Below, piece by piece: positions 7,272 to 13,150 of a stretch of 13,236 nucleotides of DNA (positions within the stretch are counted from its first letter, which is position 1; every line of letters starts with the position of its first letter). Where the stretch lies: assembly GCA_013331215.1 (NCBI GenBank), contig DUGU01000077.1, positions 1 to 13,236 of the forward strand. Direction: 5' to 3'. A model generated the notes under the pieces. That model worked only from the letters and a program-made list of their open reading frames with translations, had not been told where the DNA came from and searched no databases. A program made the translations under genes and the position numbers. Origin of the DNA: Methanoregulaceae archaeon (GTDB taxonomy: Archaea > Halobacteriota > Methanomicrobia > Methanomicrobiales > Methanospirillaceae).

Positions 7272-7661
7272 ATGCAACGAAGATACACATTCCTCGCGGC
7301 CGTCGCGCTGGTCGCGCTCGTGCTGATCCCGAGCGCGGCCCTCGCTGCCGGGTTCTCGAACGGATTCGGCCCGAAGTCGTCGCCGCTGGGACCGAAGGAC
7401 CTCTCCCAGGGCGCCCCCGAATGGGCCGGAAACGCCTCCGCCGGCGCCGGCACCTGTGACGGCACCTGCCTTGGCGACCAGACCCGCGACCAGGACCGCA
7501 CGCAGCTCCGCGATGGAACCTGCCAGACGAACCAGATCTGTGACGGCGACCAGGACCGCGCCCAGGTGCGTGACCGGACCCGCCTCAACCAGACGGCCCC
7601 GTCCGAGAACGGGAAGCGCTTCGCCCTGCAGGGCCAGCACCAGAGCGGCCAGGGCCGCTAG
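7272..7661 (+). CDS. Secreted Cys/Asp-rich repeat protein
   Basis: The 129-residue protein opens with a clear signal peptide (MQRRYTFLAA, hydrophobic to about 20, cleavage likely after ALAA near 26). The mature part is hydrophilic and rich in Asp, Gln, Arg, Thr and Gly. Two copies of DQDR(T/A)Q(L/V)RD occur at 73-81 and 93-101, each preceded by a CDG motif, and the four Cys (62, 66, 84, 90) all lie in or next to this block. The repeats also match at DNA level (GACCAGGACCGC at 7488 and 7548), indicating a tandem duplication. Disulfides or metal binding are plausible. The ATG at 7272 is chosen because it directly precedes the signal peptide; an upstream in-frame start at 7200 would spoil it. 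It converges on the membrane regulator gene 42 bases away. No family is recognised. Confidence 0.75.
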   Translation: MQRRYTFLAAVALVALVLIPSAALAAGFSNGFGPKSSPLGPKDLSQGAPEWAGNASAGAGTCDGTCLGDQTRDQDRTQLRDGTCQTNQICDGDQDRAQVRDRTRLNQTAPSENGKRFALQGQHQSGQGR

Positions 7662-7674
7662 ACCCTTCCACCAC

Positions 7675-7700
7675 TTTTCTTTCCGCCGGTCACGGACCGG
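7675..7700. terminator. Terminator region between convergent genes
   Basis: The 42-base gap between the two convergent stops holds TTTTCTTT (7675-7682), a typical archaeal T-rich stop for the plus-strand gene. It also holds a perfect hairpin CCGGTC-ACG-GACCGG (7686-7700), which either transcript could form. The position supports termination. Confidence 0.5.
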
Positions 7701-7703
7701 TCC

Positions 7704-9632
7704 TCACGCCGATGCCCGATCGCGGGTCTGTATCACACCATCATGCGGAGCTTCTGCCATCGCGATCGTCGCGAACGCCCGGGCGGCGTCCGGGGTCAGC
7801 CAGTACCGCTGCGACTGGCCGCAGCGGCGGCGCTCGACGAGTCCCTCATCGACGAGCCGCTGCACTTGCCGGTTGACCGAGGGGCCGGCCACGCCGAGGC
7901 GCTCTGCCAAGTCCTTCCGGGAGATCCCAGGTTCATCCCTGATGTGATGGAGGAGCGGAGCGAGACTCGGGTTCCGATCGAGGTGGAGCACAGCGCGGTG
8001 GGACGAGGTCAGCGTTGGGTCGTGCGGGAAGTACCGGACTGACCCGTTCCGTGTCTCCTCCATGACTTTGCCCGCGCAGACGAGGAGGGCGAGGTGGTAC
8101 CGGAGGGTCTCGCGGTTGGCGCCGGTGACCGCGACGCACCCGGCCAGGTCGAGCCCGGGGTCGGCCATGATGGCCGAGGCGAGGTCCCGCCGCATCGGGT
8201 GGTCGAGGACATTGCCGGGCCTGATACGGCGATATCCGAGGAAGAGCAGGAACCGAAGGAGAAGGAGTGGGTCGGGGACGCCGTCATTCGTCTCTGCCGT
8301 TGAGGGGAGCGCCGGAAGATCCCTCCGGCCGCGCCCGCCGCCGCTCTCGCCGGGCCCTTGGCTCAAGGGTTCGAGCCCGGTTCGCACCGGGGCCGCGGCA
8401 GGGAGAGCGGGCGGTCCCCTCTCCCGCCCGGCGTTCTGCGGACGGGGATCGCCGCGCATACCGTCGTCACCGGGGTCGCCCGAGCGGGCTGCCCGCGCCG
8501 CCCCGACCTCCGACCCCGGGCGGGACGCATACATGTTGAACGGAGACGGCGAGACCGTCGGGAACGGGCCGCCATGGGCGGCAACGTTGCCAGCACCAGC
8601 GCCGTGGCCGGATGCGATCCCCGACCGATTTACCTGTTCCTGGGGGCGGTTGCCGGCGACGCCGGTGACGGTGGTAGGTCTCGGGCCTCCCGGCCCGGCG
8701 ATGCTCGTTTTCGGGCACACTGTGACGCCGCTGGCCGCTCCGGGAGCCGCAATCGATGATCCGGGTCCCGGACCGCGATTGGAGCCGATCCCCCCGGAGA
8801 GCCCGCCGTTCCCAGCCGCCGATGGCTCCGCCGGGTCGGAGAATGCCTGATCCGCACCATTGGGGCCGGCCAGCGGCCAGCCCGTCCCCTCGGTGGTCCC
8901 GCCGCCATTGGTCGCAATGTCCACTGTCTGCGGCGACTGCCCGGCGCCAGCCGACCCGGAGCCGCCGGCGGCATGGATGGCCGCGGGGGCGTCAGGGGGA
9001 GCAGCCGTCGCGGTGTTCCCGGTCTTCGCCTCGGCGGTTGACGCTGTCGTCGCATCCTTCCCATCAGGGCTGCCCTGCCCGGCGCCGTCACCGCTGGTCC
9101 TCGCCTGGGTCGGGCCTGAGCTGGTCGTCGTCGCTGTCGGAACCGCGGTACGGTCGGATGTTGAGGCGCTTCCCCCGGCTGCCTTCCCGGGGTCGTTGCC
9201 CTCTGTCCTTGCACCGCTGCCGGCCGAGGGGATGACGGATGGGGTTGCCGTCGGTAAGGTCGTCGCATCTCGGGTGCGGACCGTTTCGTCCCCGCTCCCG
9301 CGGCTGTCGTTGTTCTCAGGGCGGTTGTTCCCCAACGCCGGTGCAGTGGTCGTAACTACGACAGCCTTCGTCTCCGTCGTCGGTTTCGTCGAGGAGGTCG
9401 GAACGGTAGAGATATCGCGGTCCGTTGTCTCTTTGTCGGCCGGCTGTGGAGTTTGTTCCGGAGGTGCGACAGCCGACATCTTCGTTCCGCAACTGGCCTC
9501 CGCAGATGATGCTGCCGTTCCCTGCGCCGTCGACGAGCCTTTGCCCACGGCGACCGCCCCAGCGGGGAGCACGATAAGGAGCAGGACCAGGATGACCGCG
9601 ATGGAGATGGGAACGGATCGCCGGTCCAACAT
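7704..9632 (-). CDS. Membrane-anchored regulator: long extracellular linker plus two winged helices
   Basis: The 642 residues fall into four parts. A signal/anchor helix (7-29, after MLDRR) is followed by a very long low-complexity stretch (about 30-450) rich in Gly, Ala, Ser, Thr and Pro, with only Cys48 and Cys306. A short hydrophobic segment PLLLLRFLLFLGYRRI (about 455-470) comes next. The C-terminus carries two winged helix-turn-helix domains: about 474-535 (NVLDHPMRRDLASAI..., TGANRETLRYHLALL) and about 541-612 (ISRKDLAERLGVAGPSVNRQVQRLVDEGLVERR). Because DNA-binding domains must be cytoplasmic, the second segment should cross the membrane. This suggests a one-component transmembrane regulator, like others in methanogens with N-terminal secreted regions and a C-terminal winged-helix pair. 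The start ATG at 9632 gives the signal helix. Its likely targets include itself and the convergent secreted protein; that is inference. Confidence 0.8.
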   Translation of the reverse strand: MLDRRSVPISIAVILVLLLIVLPAGAVAVGKGSSTAQGTAASSAEASCGTKMSAVAPPEQTPQPADKETTDRDISTVPTSSTKPTTETKAVVVTTTAPALGNNRPENNDSRGSGDETVRTRDATTLPTATPSVIPSAGSGARTEGNDPGKAAGGSASTSDRTAVPTATTTSSGPTQARTSGDGAGQGSPDGKDATTASTAEAKTGNTATAAPPDAPAAIHAAGGSGSAGAGQSPQTVDIATNGGGTTEGTGWPLAGPNGADQAFSDPAEPSAAGNGGLSGGIGSNRGPGPGSSIAAPGAASGVTVCPKTSIAGPGGPRPTTVTGVAGNRPQEQVNRSGIASGHGAGAGNVAAHGGPFPTVSPSPFNMYASRPGSEVGAARAARSGDPGDDGMRGDPRPQNAGRERGPPALPAAAPVRTGLEPLSQGPGESGGGRGRRDLPALPSTAETNDGVPDPLLLLRFLLFLGYRRIRPGNVLDHPMRRDLASAIMADPGLDLAGCVAVTGANRETLRYHLALLVCAGKVMEETRNGSVRYFPHDPTLTSSHRAVLHLDRNPSLAPLLHHIRDEPGISRKDLAERLGVAGPSVNRQVQRLVDEGLVERRRCGQSQRYWLTPDAARAFATIAMAEAPHDGVIQTRDRASA

Positions 9633-9642
9633 GGTGATTGAA

Positions 9643-9681
9643 TGTCACGGAGGTGGATACTTATCTCTTCTCACCGTGACA
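9643..9681 (-). promoter_or_regulatory. Inverted repeat in the regulator's own promoter
   Basis: TGTCACGG (9643-9650) and CCGTGACA (9674-9681) are perfect 8-bp arms 23 bases apart, starting 11 bases before the regulator's ATG. Between them the minus strand reads AGATAAGTATCC, the best TATA-like sequence for this gene. Half-sites flanking the TATA box suit autoregulation by the dimeric winged-helix protein encoded downstream. Confidence 0.45.
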
Positions 9682-9900
9682 GCTACCCTGCGTTTCCAGC
9701 AGCGCGGGCCCTATGGGTCGAGTCGAGGCCGGGTGAGGGCTCGACTTTCTTCTTCACCCTGCCGGCAGCCTGAATCGCGGACGATCGATTGAGTGATCCC
9801 GATAGAGGAGGCAGCGCTGCCTTCGCAGCGAAGGCCTACAGGCGAATGCTGATTCCCGACCTTCTGTTTCGGGGGATAGCGACGCCATCGGCGCGACGTA
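9682..9900. other. Hairpin-rich intergenic region between divergent genes
   Basis: No convincing gene lies between the regulator start (9632) and the DUF2111 start (9952). Several self-complementary elements occur in order: AGTCGAG/CTCGACT (9721-9727 and 9740-9746) followed by TTCTTCTTC; the palindrome CTGCCGGCAG (9759-9768); CGCTGC-CTTC-GCAGCG (9815-9830), overlapping the alternative pairing GCCTTCGC-A-GCGAAGGC (9819-9835); and CCCGA/TCGGG (9855-9859 and 9869-9873). The region could encode a structured RNA or a leader, or hold protein sites. I cannot match it to a known RNA family. Confidence 0.35.
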
Positions 9901-9916
9901 CGAAACCTTATTTTAA
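9901..9916 (+). promoter_or_regulatory. Archaeal promoter of the DUF2111-birA unit
   Basis: CGAAAC (9901-9906), a BRE-like purine-rich element, directly precedes CTTATTTTAA (9907-9916), a good TATA-like box. Transcription would begin near 9936-9940, just ahead of the ribosome site at 9941. Confidence 0.6.
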
Positions 9917-9921
9917 CTGTC

Positions 9922-9948
9922 CGTCAACGATCAGAACGAGAAGGTGAG
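9922..9948 (+). promoter_or_regulatory. Possible weak BirA half-site and ribosome site of the DUF2111 gene
   Basis: CGTCAACG (9922-9929) repeats seven of the eight bases of the left arm of the stronger site upstream of bioY. Thirteen bases later comes GGTGAG (9943-9948), a poor match to the right arm GGTTGACG. If real it would allow BirA autoregulation. AAGGTGAG (9941-9948) is also the ribosome-binding sequence that supports the TTG start at 9952. Confidence 0.3.
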
Positions 9949-9951
9949 CCC

Positions 9952-10374
9952 TTGGAGACGTACGAGATCTCCGCCGCGGCCGACGCCCGCGCACTCCGAC
10001 CGATCATGATGGCGCTCCACGAGCTCCTCAATCGCCTGCCTGTGACCGCCCGATCCCGCGATCGCCCCGGCCTCCGGATCGAGGGGGGACGAATCGTGGA
10101 CGAGTCGTACTCGGGCCCCGTACTCGAGGAGGTGCTGGCCGCGAACGAGCTCCGGCGCGTCGTCCCGAGCACGGGGACCTACCAGGGCACGCCGGTGGTG
10201 GTCGCCCCGATCCGCGATTCGGCAGGAGAGGCGATCGCCGCGATCGGCGTTGTGGATATCACGGGAATCTTCGAACTGGCGGAACTGATGGACCGCCATG
10301 CCTCGATCAACCGGGAGGTCTGCGGCACCGAAACCTGCTCCGCCGAGGGGCCGCGCCGGGGGTCGACCATATGA
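9952..10374 (+). CDS. DUF2111 protein
   Basis: The 140-residue soluble protein matches the methanogen-associated DUF2111 family as I recall it: an N-terminal helix (ALRPIMMALHELLNRLPVTARS), a central LRIEGGRIVDESYSGPVLEEVL stretch, then a small-molecule-sensor-like sheet (GTPVVVAPIRDSAGEAIAAIGVVDITGIFEL) with a C-terminal helix. That last part resembles a PAS/GAF-like ligand-binding fold, which is my inference. The tail has two Cys (GTETCSAEG and the nearby VCGTET). It starts at TTG 9952, supported by AAGGTGAG just upstream. Its stop overlaps the birA start (ATGA at 10371-10374), so the two are co-transcribed and probably translationally coupled. Function is unknown; a role linked to biotin or central carbon control is suggested only by context. 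Confidence 0.8.
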   Translation: METYEISAAADARALRPIMMALHELLNRLPVTARSRDRPGLRIEGGRIVDESYSGPVLEEVLAANELRRVVPSTGTYQGTPVVVAPIRDSAGEAIAAIGVVDITGIFELAELMDRHASINREVCGTETCSAEGPRRGSTI

Positions 10375-11351
10375 AGGAATCTCTTTACCGGACAATCCGT
10401 CTCCTCGAGGAGGCGAACGGCCCGGTCTCGGGCGAGGTGCTCGCAGAGCGGCTCGGCGTGACGAGGGCGGCAGTCTGGAAGCAGATCCAGGAGCTGCGGG
10501 AGCAGGGGTACGGGATCCTCGCGTCGCAGAAAGAGGGGTATACGCTCGTCCAGAGCAGCGGCCGCCTCCTCCCGTACGAGGTGAAGAAGTACCTCAAGAC
10601 CCGCGTGATAGGGAAGCAGATCACCTACCTTCCGACCACGCCGTCCACGAACGATGTGGCCCGGTGGCTCGCCGCCGGCGGCGATCCGGCCACGCTCCAC
10701 GGCACGGTGGTGCTCGCCGAGGAGCAGACCGGCGGCGTCGGCCGCCTCGGGCGGGCCTGGGTCTCCCCCGAAGGAGGCATCTGGATCACGATCATCCTGA
10801 AGCCGACGATCCCGATCGACCACGTTTTCATGATCACCATGGCCGGCGCGGTCGCGATCGCCCGGGCGATCCGCCGCGAGTTCGACCTCGGTGCGATGAT
10901 CAAGTGGCCGAACGACATCTACATCGGGGACAAGAAGGTCGCGGGCCTCCTCCTCGAGCTCGCGGCCGAGGCCGACACGATCCATTACTGCCTCCTCGGG
11001 ATCGGGATCGACGTCAACATAGACCCGAACGAACTCTCGCCCGGGCTTCAGCGGGCGGTCACGACGATCCAGGCCGAGCTCGAACACAAGGTCGACAGGG
11101 CCAAGTTTCTGGCCCGCCTCCTTCGCGAGTTCGAGCGGCACTACGACCTCCTCGAGTCGCAGGAGTACGACGCGATCCTGCGCGAGTGGCGGTCGATGTC
11201 CTGTACGCTCGACCAGCACGTCCACGTCCACACGCTCACGAAGTCGTTCCAGGGGGAAGCGATCGACATCGACGAGTACGGGGCTCTCCTCATCCGCAAG
11301 GAGAACGGCCGTGTCGAGCGGGTGATCGCCGGCGATCTCTCCCATACCTGA
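10371..11351 (+). CDS. birA: BirA: biotin-protein ligase and biotin-dependent repressor
   Basis: BirA makes biotinyl-AMP and attaches biotin to a lysine of carboxylase carrier domains; in methanogens the likely target is pyruvate carboxylase. The 326 residues are of the long, repressor type. An N-terminal winged helix (about 1-60; GEVLAERLGVTRAAVWKQIQ) is followed by the catalytic domain, with GGVGRLGRAWVSPEGG (121-136, ATP/biotin loop), KWPND (178-182, catalytic Lys178) and GIGIDVN (210-216), and by a C-terminal SH3-like domain (about 275-326). Against the E. coli loop GRGRRGR, two Arg are replaced (Val123, Leu126) while Arg125 and Arg128 are kept. The gene overlaps DUF2111 by four bases and precedes a biotin uptake operon with a BirA-like operator, so it should be both enzyme and regulator. 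Confidence 0.95.
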   Translation: MKESLYRTIRLLEEANGPVSGEVLAERLGVTRAAVWKQIQELREQGYGILASQKEGYTLVQSSGRLLPYEVKKYLKTRVIGKQITYLPTTPSTNDVARWLAAGGDPATLHGTVVLAEEQTGGVGRLGRAWVSPEGGIWITIILKPTIPIDHVFMITMAGAVAIARAIRREFDLGAMIKWPNDIYIGDKKVAGLLLELAAEADTIHYCLLGIGIDVNIDPNELSPGLQRAVTTIQAELEHKVDRAKFLARLLREFERHYDLLESQEYDAILREWRSMSCTLDQHVHVHTLTKSFQGEAIDIDEYGALLIRKENGRVERVIAGDLSHT

Positions 11352-11366
11352 CCCTCTTTTCCCTCT
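11352..11366 (+). terminator. Pyrimidine-rich stretch after birA
   Basis: CCCTCTTTTCCCTCT directly follows the birA stop, ahead of the bioY operator. It is a plausible but weak archaeal T-rich terminator that would separate the birA unit from the transporter operon. No hairpin is associated with it. Confidence 0.3.
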
Positions 11367-11393
11367 CAGCAGCGTCGGATGGCTTCATCTGTT

Positions 11394-11425
11394 TCGTCAA
11401 CCAAATTTTTCAAGGAGGTTGACGA
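11394..11425 (+). promoter_or_regulatory. Predicted BirA operator over the bioY ribosome site and start
   Basis: TCGTCAACC (11394-11402) and GGTTGACGA (11417-11425) are perfect 9-bp inverted arms with a 14-base spacer. The known BirA signal in bacteria and archaea has the same layout, of the type TTGTAAACC-N14/15-GGTTTACAA, sharing the inner AACC/GGTT. The right arm overlaps the Shine-Dalgarno AAGGAGGT (11412-11419) and reaches the first base of the ATG at 11425. BirA loaded with biotinyl-AMP would bind here and block expression when biotin is plentiful. The repeat is seen; the ligand and regulator are inferred from the adjacent genes. Confidence 0.75.
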
Positions 11426-11940
11426 TGTTCGGTGACGCAGCACGGGCAGAGCGGGTGGCCCTGACCGCGACCCTCGTTGCCCTGATCGGGGCCGGGGCCT
11501 GGGTCTCGATCCCGTTCGTGCCGGTTCCATTGACGCTCCAGACTCTCTTCGTCCTGCTCTCCGGGATGCTGCTTCGACGCTGGGGTTTCCTCCCGCCCCT
11601 CTGTTATCTCGTCCTCGGCACCCTCGGTCTCCCGGTCTTTCACAACGGCCTCGCCGGCGTCGGGGTCCTCCTCGGTCCCACGGGGGGATTCATGGTCGGG
11701 TTCGTGGCCGCCGGGCTCGTCGCCGGGCTCGCGTACGAACGCCGCGAACGGCCGGTCCGCATGGCGGGTCTCGTCCTGGCGGGGCTCGCCATCTACGCGT
11801 TCGGGGCGGCCTGGCTCGCCGTTTCGACCGGGATGCCGATCACGGCCGCCGTCGCCGTGGGCGCGCTCCCGTTCCTGCCCGGCGATGCGCTCAAGACCGT
11901 GGTCGCGTACACGCTCGGCGCTCGGCTCGAGGCATCATGA
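11425..11940 (+). CDS. bioY: BioY: biotin-binding S component of an ECF transporter
   Basis: BioY captures biotin in the membrane. The 171-residue protein has about six helices and typical BioY features: SIPFVPVPLTLQTLFVLLSG (about 29-48), LGTLGLPVFHNG and GPTGGFMVGF, with DALKTVVAY near the end. Length is usual for the family. The start is ATG 11425, preceded by AAGGAGGT at 11412-11419; the in-frame TTG at 11419 lies inside that ribosome site and is rejected. The stop overlaps the next ATPase start (ATGA). With the following two ATPases and EcfT it forms a complete tripartite transporter. Regulation by BirA is predicted from the operator at its start. Confidence 0.95.
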   Translation: MFGDAARAERVALTATLVALIGAGAWVSIPFVPVPLTLQTLFVLLSGMLLRRWGFLPPLCYLVLGTLGLPVFHNGLAGVGVLLGPTGGFMVGFVAAGLVAGLAYERRERPVRMAGLVLAGLAIYAFGAAWLAVSTGMPITAAVAVGALPFLPGDALKTVVAYTLGARLEAS

Positions 11941-12581
11941 TCGAGTTCGCCGGTGTTTCAGTCCGGAACCTCAGGGTGGAAAGGCTCGCGATCCCTGCGG
12001 GGTTGACCGCCGTGATCGGCACGAACGGCGCGGGCAAGACCACGCTCCTCGAGCTCTGCTGCGGCCTCCTCCTTCCCGACGAGGGGGCGGTGCTCGTGGA
12101 CGGCCGGCCCCCTCGGGAGGCCGACACAGCCCTCGTCCCGGCCTTCCCGGGGTCCTCGCTCATCTTCTCGAGAGTCGCAGACGAGCTCGCCTCGTGCGGC
12201 CGCTTCGCCGGTCTCGCTCCGTGCGAGGTGGCACAGCGCGTCGAGGAGGCAGCCGACGCGGTCGATGCCCGACACCTGCTCGACCGATCCACGCGGTCCC
12301 TCTCTGGTGGCGAACAGTTTGTGGTCTCCCTCGCCGCCGGGCTCGCAGGCCGCCCCGCGGTCCTCGTTCTCGACGAGTTCGACGGCGCGCTCGACCGCGA
12401 GAGCCTGATCGGACTCCTCCCGGCCATCCGCGCTGCGGGCGCGCGGTACGTCCTCTGGTCCACGCACGACGCGGCACTGGCGGCATGGGCGGACCACTCA
12501 ATCGCGCTCGAGGCGGGGAGGGTCGCCGCCACCGGACCAGCGGCGCTCGCACTCTTCGAAGGATGGGAGTGCGCGGCTTGA
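11937..12581 (+). CDS. ECF transporter ATPase (first, EcfA/BioM-like)
   Basis: The 214-residue ABC ATPase powers biotin uptake together with BioY. Walker A is GTNGAGKT (28-35), the signature LSGGEQ (122-127), Walker B VLVLDE (142-147, Glu147) and the switch His177 in STHD. Where related ATPases have VFQNP, this one reads VPAFP (67-71), so the Q-loop glutamine appears to be replaced by Ala69. Walker A, B, signature and H-loop are otherwise complete, so ATP hydrolysis may still occur, but coupling at this site may be altered. It starts at ATG 11937 with GAGG (11929-11932) just upstream and overlaps bioY by four bases. It is on the short side for EcfA proteins, which usually have an extended C-terminus. 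Confidence 0.88.
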   Translation: MIEFAGVSVRNLRVERLAIPAGLTAVIGTNGAGKTTLLELCCGLLLPDEGAVLVDGRPPREADTALVPAFPGSSLIFSRVADELASCGRFAGLAPCEVAQRVEEAADAVDARHLLDRSTRSLSGGEQFVVSLAAGLAGRPAVLVLDEFDGALDRESLIGLLPAIRAAGARYVLWSTHDAALAAWADHSIALEAGRVAATGPAALALFEGWECAA

Positions 12582-13150
12582 CCACCGTTGTTCTCGACCG
12601 GATCGTGCTGGAGCGGGGTCCGTTCCGGCTCGATGCCGATGCCGTTTTCGGTCCCGGCCTCCACGTTGTCGTCGGCCGGATCGGGACGGGTAAGTCCACG
12701 CTCGCTCTCGCGCTCGCGGGTGGCCTCGCTCCCGTGTCCGGGACAATCCGCCTCGAGGGCGTCTCCCGGCGCCTCTGGGTCGGCCAGTCGCCCTGGCACC
12801 ACCTGACCGGAGCGACGGTCGAGGACGAGGTTACGTCATGGGGGCTCTCAGCGGAACCCCTCCTCGATCGTCTCGGACTCGCTGGCCGCGGGGCCCTCGA
12901 CCCGTTCCGCCTCTCGCGGGGCGAGCAGCAGCGGCTCGTGCTCGGGTGCGCGCTCGCCACTGACGCCGATCTTCTCGTCCTCGACGAGCCCTTTGCCCCG
13001 CTCGACGTCCCCGGCCGGGTCGCGCTCGGCCGGGCCCTCGGCACTCGCCCGGGGGTGACGATCGCTATGACCCATGCCGACCTCCACCTGTCTCATGTCA
13101 CGGCCCGCTGGCGGATACGCGGCGGCCGGCTCGACCCGGAGGAAACATGA
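12578..13150 (+). CDS. ECF transporter ATPase (second, EcfA/BioM-like)
   Basis: This second ABC ATPase of about 190 residues carries Walker A GRIGTGKS (33-40), Q-loop Gln70 (VGQSP), signature LSRGEQ, Walker B LLVLDE and switch His in MTHAD. It is shorter than usual, mainly at the C-terminus. It presumably pairs with the preceding ATPase to give the EcfA-A' dimer, here supplying the Q-loop glutamine the first lacks. I choose TTG 12578, which overlaps the previous stop as TTGA and has GGGAG eight bases upstream. ATG 12563 and GTG 12569 are in-frame alternatives with poorer ribosome-site spacing. The open frame extends back to 11885, but that part is only a shadow of the first ATPase. Confidence 0.85.
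   Translation: MTTVVLDRIVLERGPFRLDADAVFGPGLHVVVGRIGTGKSTLALALAGGLAPVSGTIRLEGVSRRLWVGQSPWHHLTGATVEDEVTSWGLSAEPLLDRLGLAGRGALDPFRLSRGEQQRLVLGCALATDADLLVLDEPFAPLDVPGRVALGRALGTRPGVTIAMTHADLHLSHVTARWRIRGGRLDPEET
13138..13142 (+). promoter_or_regulatory. Ribosome-binding site of the EcfT gene
   Basis: GGAGG lies four bases before the ATG at 13147 and decides that start, although little of the gene is in the window. Confidence 0.6.

Noticed and set aside
8860..9792. 310-residue plus-strand frame with hydrophobic runs and a few Cys
   Set aside because: It is antisense to the low-complexity linker of the membrane regulator; its Ala/Val/Pro/Ser bias mirrors that linker. It has no supported start or family.
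9811..9835. Kink-turn or H/ACA-like RNA reading of the hairpin
   Set aside because: A/G mismatches flank the stem and ACA occurs nearby, but the spacing and the second stem needed for either motif are not there.
10179..11345. 388-residue minus-strand frame opposite birA
   Set aside because: It mirrors birA, which has complete catalytic motifs. The product is an Asp/Arg/Val/Leu-rich shadow.
11885..12562. 5' extension of the second ECF ATPase frame
   Set aside because: The frame stays open by composition only. This part is an Arg-rich shadow of the first ATPase, and the ABC domain begins after about 12578.
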